NCBI RefSeq assembly: GCF_002093975.1
Contig: NZ_MSZZ01000042.1
Location: 1-64,000, forward strand
Direction: 5' to 3'
DNA length: 64,000 nt
Source of the DNA: Thermoactinospora rubra
Lineage (GTDB): Bacteria; Actinomycetota; Actinomycetes; Streptosporangiales; Streptosporangiaceae
The translations under genes and the position numbers were made by a program. Each line of letters opens with the position of its first letter. Positions within the stretch are counted from its first letter, which is position 1. Positions 55,374 to 62,190 of the stretch are shown piece after piece. Under the pieces are notes generated by a model. It saw only the letters and a program-made list of their open reading frames with translations. It was not told where the DNA came from and ran no database searches.

Positions 55374-55802
55374 TCACCTCGCGTCCGGTCCGGCGGTGGC
55401 CCGGCCCTCCATCCACGAGCCGGGAAAGCCGACCGCGCCCAGGAAGAACGCGGTCCACCGGACCCGCACCGTCACCGTGACCTCGGCTCCGCCCGCTCCC
55501 ACCTCGCAGGTCCCGCCCTCGACCTCCCCCGCCGGGCCCGCTTCGGCGTGGCCGTACGTATCCATCACCTCCCAGGCCCTCGCGCACGCCTCGTCCTCGC
55601 CCAGCAGCCGGGCCTGCCCGGTGGCGCGCAGGTGCTCCACGTCGATGCGGTCGGCCGCCGCCCTGGCGGCCTGCTCGGCGACGTCCGAGGCGCGCAGCCG
55701 GGCGTTGATCGCCGCCCCGCCGTCCACGAGAAGCCCGGCGAGCAGGAACACCACGACCGAGAAGAGCACCGTGAACACCGACATCGACCCGCGTTCGCTC
55801 AC
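55374..55802 (-). CDS. TadE/TadG-like pseudopilin 3
   Basis: A 142-residue protein with N-terminal type IV-pilin-like helix after SERGSMSVFTVLFSVVVFLLAGLLVDGGAA. A Gly5/Ser6 site could be cut by a prepilin peptidase, but position +5 is Phe10 instead of the Glu seen in its two neighbours. GTG 55802 overlaps the upstream stop (GTGA), with GGAGGG before it. A TadG-like or helicase/secretion-helper role is inferred from position. Confidence 0.85.
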   Translation of the reverse strand: MSERGSMSVFTVLFSVVVFLLAGLLVDGGAAINARLRASDVAEQAARAAADRIDVEHLRATGQARLLGEDEACARAWEVMDTYGHAEAGPAGEVEGGTCEVGAGGAEVTVTVRVRWTAFFLGAVGFPGSWMEGRATAGPDAR

Positions 55803-56290
55803 TGGACCCTCCGGAACGTCTCCAGGGGGACCACCGCGGCGCCCGTCACGCGCTTGGTGGCGCCGAACCCCAGGAAGCTCAGGTCCAGCTCGCAGCTCAC
55901 TTCGGCGTCGACCTGGCCGCCCGCCTGCCATGCCGAGCCGGCGAGCGAGACGTGGGGGGATTCGCACCGGCCGCGAAGGGCGTAGGCGGCGGTCTCCTGG
56001 GCGGCCGCCTCGGCGTCGCCCAGCGTCCGCTGCACCGACGCCGCCCTCGCGGCGTCCCTCGCCGCGGCGTTCACCTCCCCCTGGGCCTCCACGAGCCGCC
56101 CCGCCCCGACGAGGAACATCAGGAACAAGACGAAGAGGGGGGCCAGCATGACGGTCTCGACCGCCATCGACCCGCGCTCGCGCGCGCTCCGGCCTTCGGG
56201 CGCGGTACGGCTCTCGCATGCGCCATGGCGGCTTTCGGGTTCGCTTCGGCGGCGCCGTACCGCGGCGAGCTTTGCTCTCCTCACCCGCAT
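55799..56290 (-). CDS. TadE-like pseudopilin 2
   Basis: A 163-residue minor pilin: a long basic leader, then cleavage site Gly40 followed by SMAVETVMLAPLFVLFLMF, with Glu45 at +5 as expected. It probably helps start or stabilise the pilus. ATG 56290 overlaps the upstream gene by 10 bases. A later start near residue 35 cannot be excluded. Confidence 0.87.
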   Translation of the reverse strand: MRVRRAKLAAVRRRRSEPESRHGACESRTAPEGRSARERGSMAVETVMLAPLFVLFLMFLVGAGRLVEAQGEVNAAARDAARAASVQRTLGDAEAAAQETAAYALRGRCESPHVSLAGSAWQAGGQVDAEVSCELDLSFLGFGATKRVTGAAVVPLETFRRVQ

Positions 56291-56730
56291 CGCCCGCTCC
56301 CGTCGTCGGGCCTGAAGCACTCGACGGGGCCGCCCGATCGCGCCGTGACGGTGAAGGCCAGCTCGGGCAGCAAAGGGATGACCTGAACCGCGCTCCCGGA
56401 CACCGTGACCCATCGCTCGTCGGCTCCGCGCGTCGTCGCGGTCGCCCGCGCGTCGGACAGCAGCCGCGGTCCCACGGCATGGACGAGGTCCATGGCCTTG
56501 GCTTCGGCGTCGGCCTCCCAGGAACCCGAGTCGACGGGCGCGGCCCGCGCCACGCGTGCGCCTTCACGGGCAGCCGCCTCGGCCACCTGCCGACCGTGGA
56601 ACCACAGGGCGGCCTGCACGATGAGCAGCGAGACGGCCAGGATCACCGGCATGAGCAGAGCCAGCTCCACCACGGTGACCCCTCGCTCCCGCCCTCCCGA
56701 CCGGCCCGGACGGCTCCTTTCCCGGCTCAC
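56281..56730 (-). CDS. TadE-like pseudopilin 1
   Basis: A 149-residue minor pilin with a basic leader, Gly17 at the cleavage site, and VTVVELALLMPVILAVSLL after it, with Glu22 at +5. GTG 56730 overlaps the pilin stop (GTGA). Three TadE-like genes in a row follow the major pilin gene. Confidence 0.9.
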   Translation of the reverse strand: MSRERSRPGRSGGRERGVTVVELALLMPVILAVSLLIVQAALWFHGRQVAEAAAREGARVARAAPVDSGSWEADAEAKAMDLVHAVGPRLLSDARATATTRGADERWVTVSGSAVQVIPLLPELAFTVTARSGGPVECFRPDDGSGRCG

Positions 56731-56945
56731 TCGTCCCCGCCGCCGCCGAAGCTCTTCTGGATGTTCGCCTGCTCCTGCTCGACCAGCGTCTTGATGAGCG
56801 TCGCCAGCCCCAGGGCCACCCCGGCGATGACCGCCGTGATGATCACCCATTCGACTGCCGAGGCGCCGAGCGACGACGCGGTACGCGCCCTGTGCACCCG
56901 CACGCCGAGGTATGCGCGGACGTACTCGATCCAGGGATGGTTCAT
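56727..56945 (-). CDS. Flp/Tad major pilin
   Basis: A 72-residue pilin: a 27-residue leader ending at Gly27, cleavage before ASAVEW with Glu32 at +5, a single hydrophobic helix (VIITAVIAGVALGLATLIKTL), and a glycine-rich end (FGGGGDE). The size and single-helix layout are those of Flp pilins. ATG 56945 overlaps the tadC stop (TGATG). No prepilin peptidase gene is in the window. Confidence 0.92.
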   Translation of the reverse strand: MNHPWIEYVRAYLGVRVHRARTASSLGASAVEWVIITAVIAGVALGLATLIKTLVEQEQANIQKSFGGGGDE

Positions 56946-57862
56946 CACGACCCCAACATCTTCATCGCGGCTGGAAAACTGAGAAAGATCACAAACCCGG
57001 CGCACAGCAGCAGCTGCGCGACGAGCATGGACTGCGAACGCTCCCCCGCCCGCCCCTCGATCTCGGCGAGCTCGCGGCGGCGCAACGTGGCCGCGCGCGC
57101 GGCGAGCGAGGCGCGGACCTTGGCCCCGTCGTCGGCCACCAGCGCGAGGGCCGCCGACAGGTCGCGTAACTCGTCGACGTCGATCTCCTCGCCGAGCTGC
57201 CCGAGCGCCTGCCACGGGGTGATGCCGACGATCCGCGCCCCGGCCAGCGCCTCCTTGATGCGCTGCATCGCCCAGTTGGGCTGCTCGCCGCTCACCGACA
57301 CCGCCATCAGCAGCGCCTCCGGCACGCCGCGCCCGCCCGCGAGGTTCATCGAGACCAGGTCGAGGAACGCCCCCACCGCGTGGCGGAAGTCCCGTCGCCT
57401 GGCCGCGGCGTCGCGCCGAACCTGCAGGTCGGGCAGGAAGAAGAACACCACGGCGCACGCCACGGCCGTCCAGAAGGGAAGCGCCGGAGACGTCCCCCAG
57501 CCCATGACCGCGAGCCATCCCGCCAGCACGGGAAACGCCAGCAACCCGGACACTCCCAGCAGGGCCTTGGTGGCCAGGAAGCCTTCGAACGACCGCCCGA
57601 CGAGGGCGAGGTCGGCCTTGACCGATCGCGCCTCCCAGCCCCGCGCGCCGTACAGCCGCGCCAGCCGTACCCCCAGACTCCGGCGGAACGCGCCCACCTT
57701 CTCGTCGGGCGGGACCAGGCGCAGGCGCGGGCCGTCGTCCTGCCGTACCGCGTCCAGGGCGAGCAGCCGGGCCACCAGGCCGGGACGCGGCGGGAAGAGG
57801 GCACGGATCAGGACGAACAGCCCCAGTCCGAGGACGCCGCCGGAGATCGCCGTCTCAACCAT
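56945..57862 (-). CDS. tadC: Tad inner-membrane platform protein TadC
   Basis: A 305-residue GspF/TadC-type membrane protein with four predicted helices and the type II secretion F domain (FRHAVGAFLDLVSMNLAGGRGVPEALLMAV, then WQALGQLGEEIDVDELRDLSAALALVADDGAKVRASL). It forms the pilus base with TadB. It overlaps tadB by eight bases and the pilin gene by one. Confidence 0.93.
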   Translation of the reverse strand: MVETAISGGVLGLGLFVLIRALFPPRPGLVARLLALDAVRQDDGPRLRLVPPDEKVGAFRRSLGVRLARLYGARGWEARSVKADLALVGRSFEGFLATKALLGVSGLLAFPVLAGWLAVMGWGTSPALPFWTAVACAVVFFFLPDLQVRRDAAARRRDFRHAVGAFLDLVSMNLAGGRGVPEALLMAVSVSGEQPNWAMQRIKEALAGARIVGITPWQALGQLGEEIDVDELRDLSAALALVADDGAKVRASLAARAATLRRRELAEIEGRAGERSQSMLVAQLLLCAGFVIFLSFPAAMKMLGS

Positions 57863-58697
57863 GGTCGCCTCCGACGAGCAGACGGGTGGGTTTGTCGAAG
57901 CGGGCGAGCCGCCGCATCCAGGCGAACCCGGCGCCGAAGAGGCCCGCGACGACCACGAGCACGGCCTGGCCGAGCGAGGTGCGGTATTCGGCGACGTATC
58001 CGGGGTTCCAGACGACCAGGGCTCCGGCGAAGACCAGCGCCGTGATCACCACGATCTGCACGCTGCGCCTGGTCGAGCGGCGTTCGGCCTCGACGCGGCG
58101 CCGCATGTCGAGCTCCTCGCGCGCCGAGACCGCCAGGGCGCCCAGCACGTCGCGCAGGCCGGGGCCGCGCAGCTTGGCGTTGAGGATCAACGCGGCGATC
58201 ACCAGGTCGGCTGAGGGGTCGTCGAGCTCATCGGCGAACAGCCGCAGCGCGTCGGGCAGCGCCATGCGCGTGTGGAGCCGGTCGACCAGGGCGCGCAGGT
58301 GCGGCTGCAGCATGGGCGAGGCCGCCCTGATCGAGGCGGGGATGGCCTGCTCCAGACCGGCCGCCCCGGCGATGGTGTCGCGCAGCGATTCGGTCCAGGC
58401 GGCCAGGCCCTCCAGGCGGCGCATCGCGGCGCGCTCCTCGGCGGCGCCTCCCGCCAGCCCCCGCCAGGCGAAGACGAGGAGCACCGCGCCGACCGCCGCG
58501 ACGTACCAGCCCGTCGTGACCATCACGCCCGCCGCGGCGAGCGTCGCGATCGCCGTGCGGGTGCCCAGGAGCCGGGCCGGTTCCCGCCTGGGGCGCGAGG
58601 GCCGGGGCCGCATGCCGTACAGGGCCAGGAAGAACAGGAAGATCCCGGCGCCCGCGGCGGCGCCGGAGAGCAGGACCAGGGGGTCGAGGGTCACCAT
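57855..58697 (-). CDS. tadB: Tad inner-membrane platform protein TadB
   Basis: A 280-residue GspF/TadB protein: helices near the N-terminus, the cytoplasmic F domain (AAWTESLRDTIAGAAGLEQAIPASIRAASP ... LPDALRLFADELDDPSADLVIAALILNAKL), and two C-terminal helices. It pairs with TadC. ATG 58697 overlaps the tadA stop by seven bases; GTG 58694 is an equal alternative. Confidence 0.93.
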   Translation of the reverse strand: MVTLDPLVLLSGAAAGAGIFLFFLALYGMRPRPSRPRREPARLLGTRTAIATLAAAGVMVTTGWYVAAVGAVLLVFAWRGLAGGAAEERAAMRRLEGLAAWTESLRDTIAGAAGLEQAIPASIRAASPMLQPHLRALVDRLHTRMALPDALRLFADELDDPSADLVIAALILNAKLRGPGLRDVLGALAVSAREELDMRRRVEAERRSTRRSVQIVVITALVFAGALVVWNPGYVAEYRTSLGQAVLVVVAGLFGAGFAWMRRLARFDKPTRLLVGGDHG

Positions 58698-59992
58698 GCC
58701 ACCGCTCCCGGGACGTAGCCGTGCGCGACCAGCTCTTCCAGGCACGAGACGGGCGCGTGCGGTACGGCGGAGCCGTCCGGCCCGGGGGCGAAGACCTCGC
58801 TCGACAGCACGCGGCCGTCGCATCCGGTGACCTCGCGCACGCTGGAGACGTAGCGGCGCAGGGTGCCGCCGCGTTCGTAGTCGTTGCGCTTCTCGATGAA
58901 GACCACGAAGTCGATCGCGCCGGCGATGAGCATGTGGGTGGCCTCGATCGGCAGGCGTTCCTGGGCCTGGAGGGCGTAGGTGGCGATGCGGTTGAAGACC
59001 TCCATGCTGGAGTTGGCGTGGATGGTCGACAGCGAGCCGTCGTTGCCCTGGGTCATCGCGTTGAGCATGGTGACGATCTCGTCGCCCAGCACCTCGCCGA
59101 CGATGACGCGGCTGGGGTTCATGCGCAGGGATCTTCTGACCAGCTCGGCCATGGTGATCTCGCCCTGGCCCTCGGCGTTGGGGAGGCGCTGCTCGAAGGC
59201 GACGACGTTCGGGTGCAGCTCGGGGAACTGGTCCAGCCCTAGTTCGAGTGCGCGCTCGACGGTGATGAGGCGCTCGGACGGGGGGATCTCGTTGGCCAGG
59301 GCCCTGAGCAGGGTGGTCTTCCCGGCGTTGGTGGACCCGGCGATCATGATGTTCTTGCGGGCGGCCACCGCGCATTTCAGGAAATGTCCCAATTCGGGGC
59401 TGAGGGTGCCGTTGCCGACCAGGTCCGACAGGAACACCTTGCCCAGACGGGCCTTGCGGATGGACACCGCCGGCCTGATCGTCACGTCCATCACCGCCGA
59501 CAGCCGGGACCCGTCGGGCAGGCGCAGGTCCAGCTGTGGGTTGGCGGTGTCGAAGGGCCGGGAGGACAGCCCCGAGTAGGCGGCGAGGATCTGGATCAGC
59601 TCGACCAGCTCCTCGTCGGAGTCGGCGACGGGCTCGCCCATCTCCTCGCGGCCGTCGGCGTAGCTCACGAACACCCGGTCGCAGCCGTTGATGTCGATGT
59701 TCTCGATCTCGGGGTCGTCGAGCAGCGGCTGGAGGCGGCCCACGCCGAACAGGGCGGCGTGGATCCCGGCCGCGAGGGCTTCCTCCTCCTCCATCGTCGG
59801 CGGGGTACGGCCCAGCCCGATCTCGCTGCGCGCGTGCTCCTCCAGGACGCGGGAGATCAGCGCCCGGGCGAACTGGCGCTCGTCCTCGCCCGTCATCGGC
59901 GGCAGGCCGTTGGCCGCGTCGAGGCGTCGCTGGTGGGCCAGGCGGTCGCCGACCTCCTGGCGGAAGCGCTTGACGAGGGCGTGGTCGATCAT
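58691..59992 (-). CDS. tadA: Tad secretion ATPase TadA (CpaF)
   Basis: A 433-residue VirB11/CpaF-type ATPase that powers pilus assembly. The Walker A GSTNAGKTTLL, Asp box (ERALELGLDQFPELHPNVV), Walker B region (RVIVGEVLGDEIVTMLNAM) and His box (GNDGSLSTIHANSS) are all present, so it should be active. ATGA overlap with the upstream ParA-like gene. A GSAVP loop near the C-terminus uses a DNA word repeated elsewhere in the window. Confidence 0.95.
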   Translation of the reverse strand: MIDHALVKRFRQEVGDRLAHQRRLDAANGLPPMTGEDERQFARALISRVLEEHARSEIGLGRTPPTMEEEEALAAGIHAALFGVGRLQPLLDDPEIENIDINGCDRVFVSYADGREEMGEPVADSDEELVELIQILAAYSGLSSRPFDTANPQLDLRLPDGSRLSAVMDVTIRPAVSIRKARLGKVFLSDLVGNGTLSPELGHFLKCAVAARKNIMIAGSTNAGKTTLLRALANEIPPSERLITVERALELGLDQFPELHPNVVAFEQRLPNAEGQGEITMAELVRRSLRMNPSRVIVGEVLGDEIVTMLNAMTQGNDGSLSTIHANSSMEVFNRIATYALQAQERLPIEATHMLIAGAIDFVVFIEKRNDYERGGTLRRYVSSVREVTGCDGRVLSSEVFAPGPDGSAVPHAPVSCLEELVAHGYVPGAVAW

Positions 59993-60714
59993 CCGAGCCT
60001 CCCGTGGAGCCGCCCGGCCAGCTCGCGTGCCGTACGGATCAGGAGAGAACGGTCCAGGCGGCCGCCCCACTGGCCGCGCAGCAGCTCGGCGCCCTTGGGG
60101 TCGTAGGCCAGTCCGTGGACGAAGTCCACGCCGGGGCCCAGGATCCTGCGCACCTCGTCGATGGACGCCCGGTACTGGCGGGGGTCGGCGATCACCACGA
60201 CGCCCGTCGTCTCCGCCTTCGTCAGCGTGATCCGCTCGCGCAGATGCGCCACGTGGTCGAGGCTGGCCCTGGTGAAGAGCACCAGCATGCCCGCCTCGGC
60301 GATCAGGTCGGCGAGCTGCGGATGCGCCCCCAGCCGTCCGCAGTCGGCGAGCACGTCCGCGTCGGGCATGGTCGCGAAGGTCTTGCCCAGCGGCCCCCAC
60401 AGCCAGCCGAGCCCCGTCGCCTGCTCGCCGTGGGTCAGCCCCACCAGCACGTCCAGCCCTCCCACGATCTTCTGCGTGTGCTCGTGGATCTGCACGGGCC
60501 GCAGGCCGCGCCGCGCGACGGCGCCCAGCGTGAGCAGGCCCTTGCCGGGGTTGAGCACGCCGCCGTCGAGCGCGGGCAGCCGGTAGGCCAGGTCGCCGCC
60601 CGCCGGGTCGCACTCGGCGAGCAGCACCGGACGCGGCCACACGGCGGCCAGCGCGGTCGCGGCGGTCGTGACGCCGGGCGCGCCCTTGTCGGCGGCCAGC
60701 ACGATCAGCGCCAC
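59989..60714 (-). CDS. TadZ/CpaE-like ParA-fold protein with degenerate P-loop
   Basis: A 241-residue MinD/ParA-like protein in the place of TadZ/CpaE, which localises the pilus machine. The P-loop is ADKGAPGVTT: the signature Lys10 is kept, but the second lysine of KGGxGKT is Val15, so ATP hydrolysis is doubtful. ECDPAGGDL (switch region) is intact. GTG start two bases from the upstream stop, with GGGAGCGG as ribosome site. Confidence 0.88.
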   Translation of the reverse strand: MALIVLAADKGAPGVTTAATALAAVWPRPVLLAECDPAGGDLAYRLPALDGGVLNPGKGLLTLGAVARRGLRPVQIHEHTQKIVGGLDVLVGLTHGEQATGLGWLWGPLGKTFATMPDADVLADCGRLGAHPQLADLIAEAGMLVLFTRASLDHVAHLRERITLTKAETTGVVVIADPRQYRASIDEVRRILGPGVDFVHGLAYDPKGAELLRGQWGGRLDRSLLIRTARELAGRLHGRLG

Positions 60715-60715
60715 C

Positions 60716-61393
60716 TCAGCCCGCTCCCGGCAGCTCGGCCACGGCGATCTCGCCGGTGGAGGCGTGGGCGAGGACCTCGGGCGACACCGACGAGTCCACG
60801 ATGATCGTCATCTGGCTGACGGCGCCCGTGCGGCTCGGCGGATCGACGTCGTGGACGAGCGCGCTCTGGGCGAGGACCCTGCCGGGCGTCTGGGCGGACC
60901 GGCCCGGCACGTAGACGACCTGGACCCGCGCCCCCTCGCGCAGGCCCGGAGGATACTGGCCGGGTTTGAGTGCCAGGCCGACCTTCGCCTTGCCTGGGCC
61001 CAGCTCCTGGCTCGCGGTCACCGTCATCTGGCTGGTGAGGAGCGTCCCGGGGAGGATCGTGGTCGCCGCGAAGGAGTGGACGACCTCCCCACGGCGCGAC
61101 CACGGCACGTAGTCGATGCCCGTGTCGGCGATCTGGACCTCTTCCAGCGCGGCGTCGGTGAGGGGCCGGCCCGCGCCGATCTGCTGGGTGACCCTGATCG
61201 CGGAGACGCGCTCGCCGCTGCGCATGACGAGCAGGGTGCTCGCGAGCGCGCCGCCCAGGATGAGGAGGACGGCCAGGGCGGCCAGCGCCGGTTTCCGCTC
61301 GCGCGGCGGCACCGGAAGCTTGCGCGACGTGGGTCCGGACAGCGCACCGGCGGGCGCCGCCGCGTTCGCGGCGGGCTTTTCGCTTGTCCTCAT
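60716..61393 (-). CDS. SAF-domain protein (CpaB/RcpC-like)
   Basis: A 225-residue protein with one membrane helix (ALAALAVLLILGGALASTLLVM, about 35-56) and an extracellular SAF domain (VTQQIGAGRPLTDAALEEVQIA ... VVHSFAATTILPGTLLTSQM). RcpC/CpaB proteins of this kind stabilise the pilus port, perhaps by binding glycans. It is the first gene of the long minus-strand Tad operon. GGGAG precedes the ATG. Confidence 0.9.
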   Translation of the reverse strand: MRTSEKPAANAAAPAGALSGPTSRKLPVPPRERKPALAALAVLLILGGALASTLLVMRSGERVSAIRVTQQIGAGRPLTDAALEEVQIADTGIDYVPWSRRGEVVHSFAATTILPGTLLTSQMTVTASQELGPGKAKVGLALKPGQYPPGLREGARVQVVYVPGRSAQTPGRVLAQSALVHDVDPPSRTGAVSQMTIIVDSSVSPEVLAHASTGEIAVAELPGAG

Positions 61394-61681
61394 GGGTGGG
61401 GGGCTCCCATTACTGAATTGTGGAATTCACGCCATTATGTGCATCCGATTGACGGGGTGGGGGTCGAATGCGGGGAACCATGCTCGTTTCGCAGGCGGCC
61501 CGTGTCAAACTGCGAGAGCTTTATACTTATTTCGCAGAGTTGATTGATGTTTCCCGATTTTTCGTGATAGGCGACACGAGGGTCACATCATTCTCTCTTT
61601 ATTTCGGTTTTCTCTGCTTTATCGGACGGTTTGTCCGGCCACAGCCTGTTGAACTTGTTCAAAGTGTGCGATCATTGGGCC
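61394..61681. other. Intergenic region, Tad promoter and AT-rich patch
   Basis: A 288-base gap between the divergent Tad operon and the 80-residue protein. The part next to the Tad operon has the near-palindrome GTGGAATTCAC (61427-61437). Bases about 61490-61625 are clearly richer in A and T than anything else nearby, with runs such as TTTATACTTATTTCG and TCTTTATTTCGG. TTGAACTTGTTCAA (61649-61662) is an inverted repeat at the -35 position of the next gene. No convincing gene is seen in it. Confidence 0.7.
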
Positions 61682-61924
61682 ATGGCCAGGATCCCGGGCC
61701 GCCTCCGCCGTACCCTCCGGCCCCTCTTCGACCGCCTGCGGAGGCGCGGCGTCGAGCGCATCGTCGCCGCGCCCGCCACCGAGCGTGTCGTCGGGCGGCT
61801 CCACCGCGCGGCGGCCAACCTCGCCGAGGTGACGTCCGAGGTCAGCGCCTATGCGGAGCTGCTTGAGGAGAAGACGGGCGAGCTGCACGACCGCACGAGG
61901 GCGCGGAAGAAGGCCGCGGGCTGA
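61682..61924 (+). CDS. Hypothetical 80-residue basic helical protein
   Basis: An 80-residue, arginine-rich, probably all-helical protein (RRTLRPLFDRLRRRGVERIVAAPATERVVGRL... AELLEEKTGEL). No family is recognised and there is no membrane segment. A weak GATCAT box 6 bases before the ATG and TTGAAC at 61649-61654 suggest a promoter with a leaderless start. It lies between the Tad promoter and the DnaA-box cluster. Confidence 0.6.
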   Translation: MARIPGRLRRTLRPLFDRLRRRGVERIVAAPATERVVGRLHRAAANLAEVTSEVSAYAELLEEKTGELHDRTRARKKAAG

Positions 61925-62026
61925 GCCGGCCGCCTCACGAGGCCGCGTAGGAGTCGTTCGCCCAGGCAGGCCGAGGTGCTGAGGGGCCCCTCGGACAGCG
62001 GCTTGGCCTAACGCGTCGCCCACAGG

Positions 62027-62097
62027 TTGTCCACAGACCGGCGAGAACTGTCCACAGGAACACGGCCACTTTTCCACAGGCACGGCGGTTATCCACA
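62027..62097 (+). promoter_or_regulatory. Cluster of four DnaA boxes
   Basis: TTGTCCACA (62027-62035), CTGTCCACA (62048-62056), TTTTCCACA (62070-62078) and the perfect consensus TTATCCACA (62089-62097) all point the same way. Their starts are 21, 22 and 19 bases apart, about two helix turns. No dnaA, dnaN or other oriC-linked genes are nearby, so this is probably not the origin. Confidence 0.85.
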
Positions 62098-62190
62098 GGC
62101 AGCGGATTTCATGCCGGTGCGGTCATTCGGCGGGCCTACCTTTGTCGCGGGCGTTACCTTGACCGTCGTCGCAACCGAGGGAGTCGGCAC

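Noticed and set aside
61649..61662. TTGAACTTGTTCAA as a LexA/SOS box
   Set aside because: The GAAC and GTTC halves are separated by 2 bases, not the 4 of the actinobacterial SOS box. It is kept only as an unassigned inverted repeat.
61468..61866. 132-codon plus-strand frame over the AT-rich patch
   Set aside because: Its first half matches no protein pattern and its second half reads the 80-residue gene in a wrong, arginine/proline-rich frame.
61970..61992. GAGGGGCCCCTC palindrome as a terminator after the 80-residue gene
   Set aside because: There is no loop and no T run. It is most likely a chance GC palindrome.
62027..62097. Chromosomal replication origin
   Set aside because: Only four boxes, and no dnaA, dnaN, recF, gyrase, rpmH or parAB genes. 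A regulatory or titration cluster fits better.
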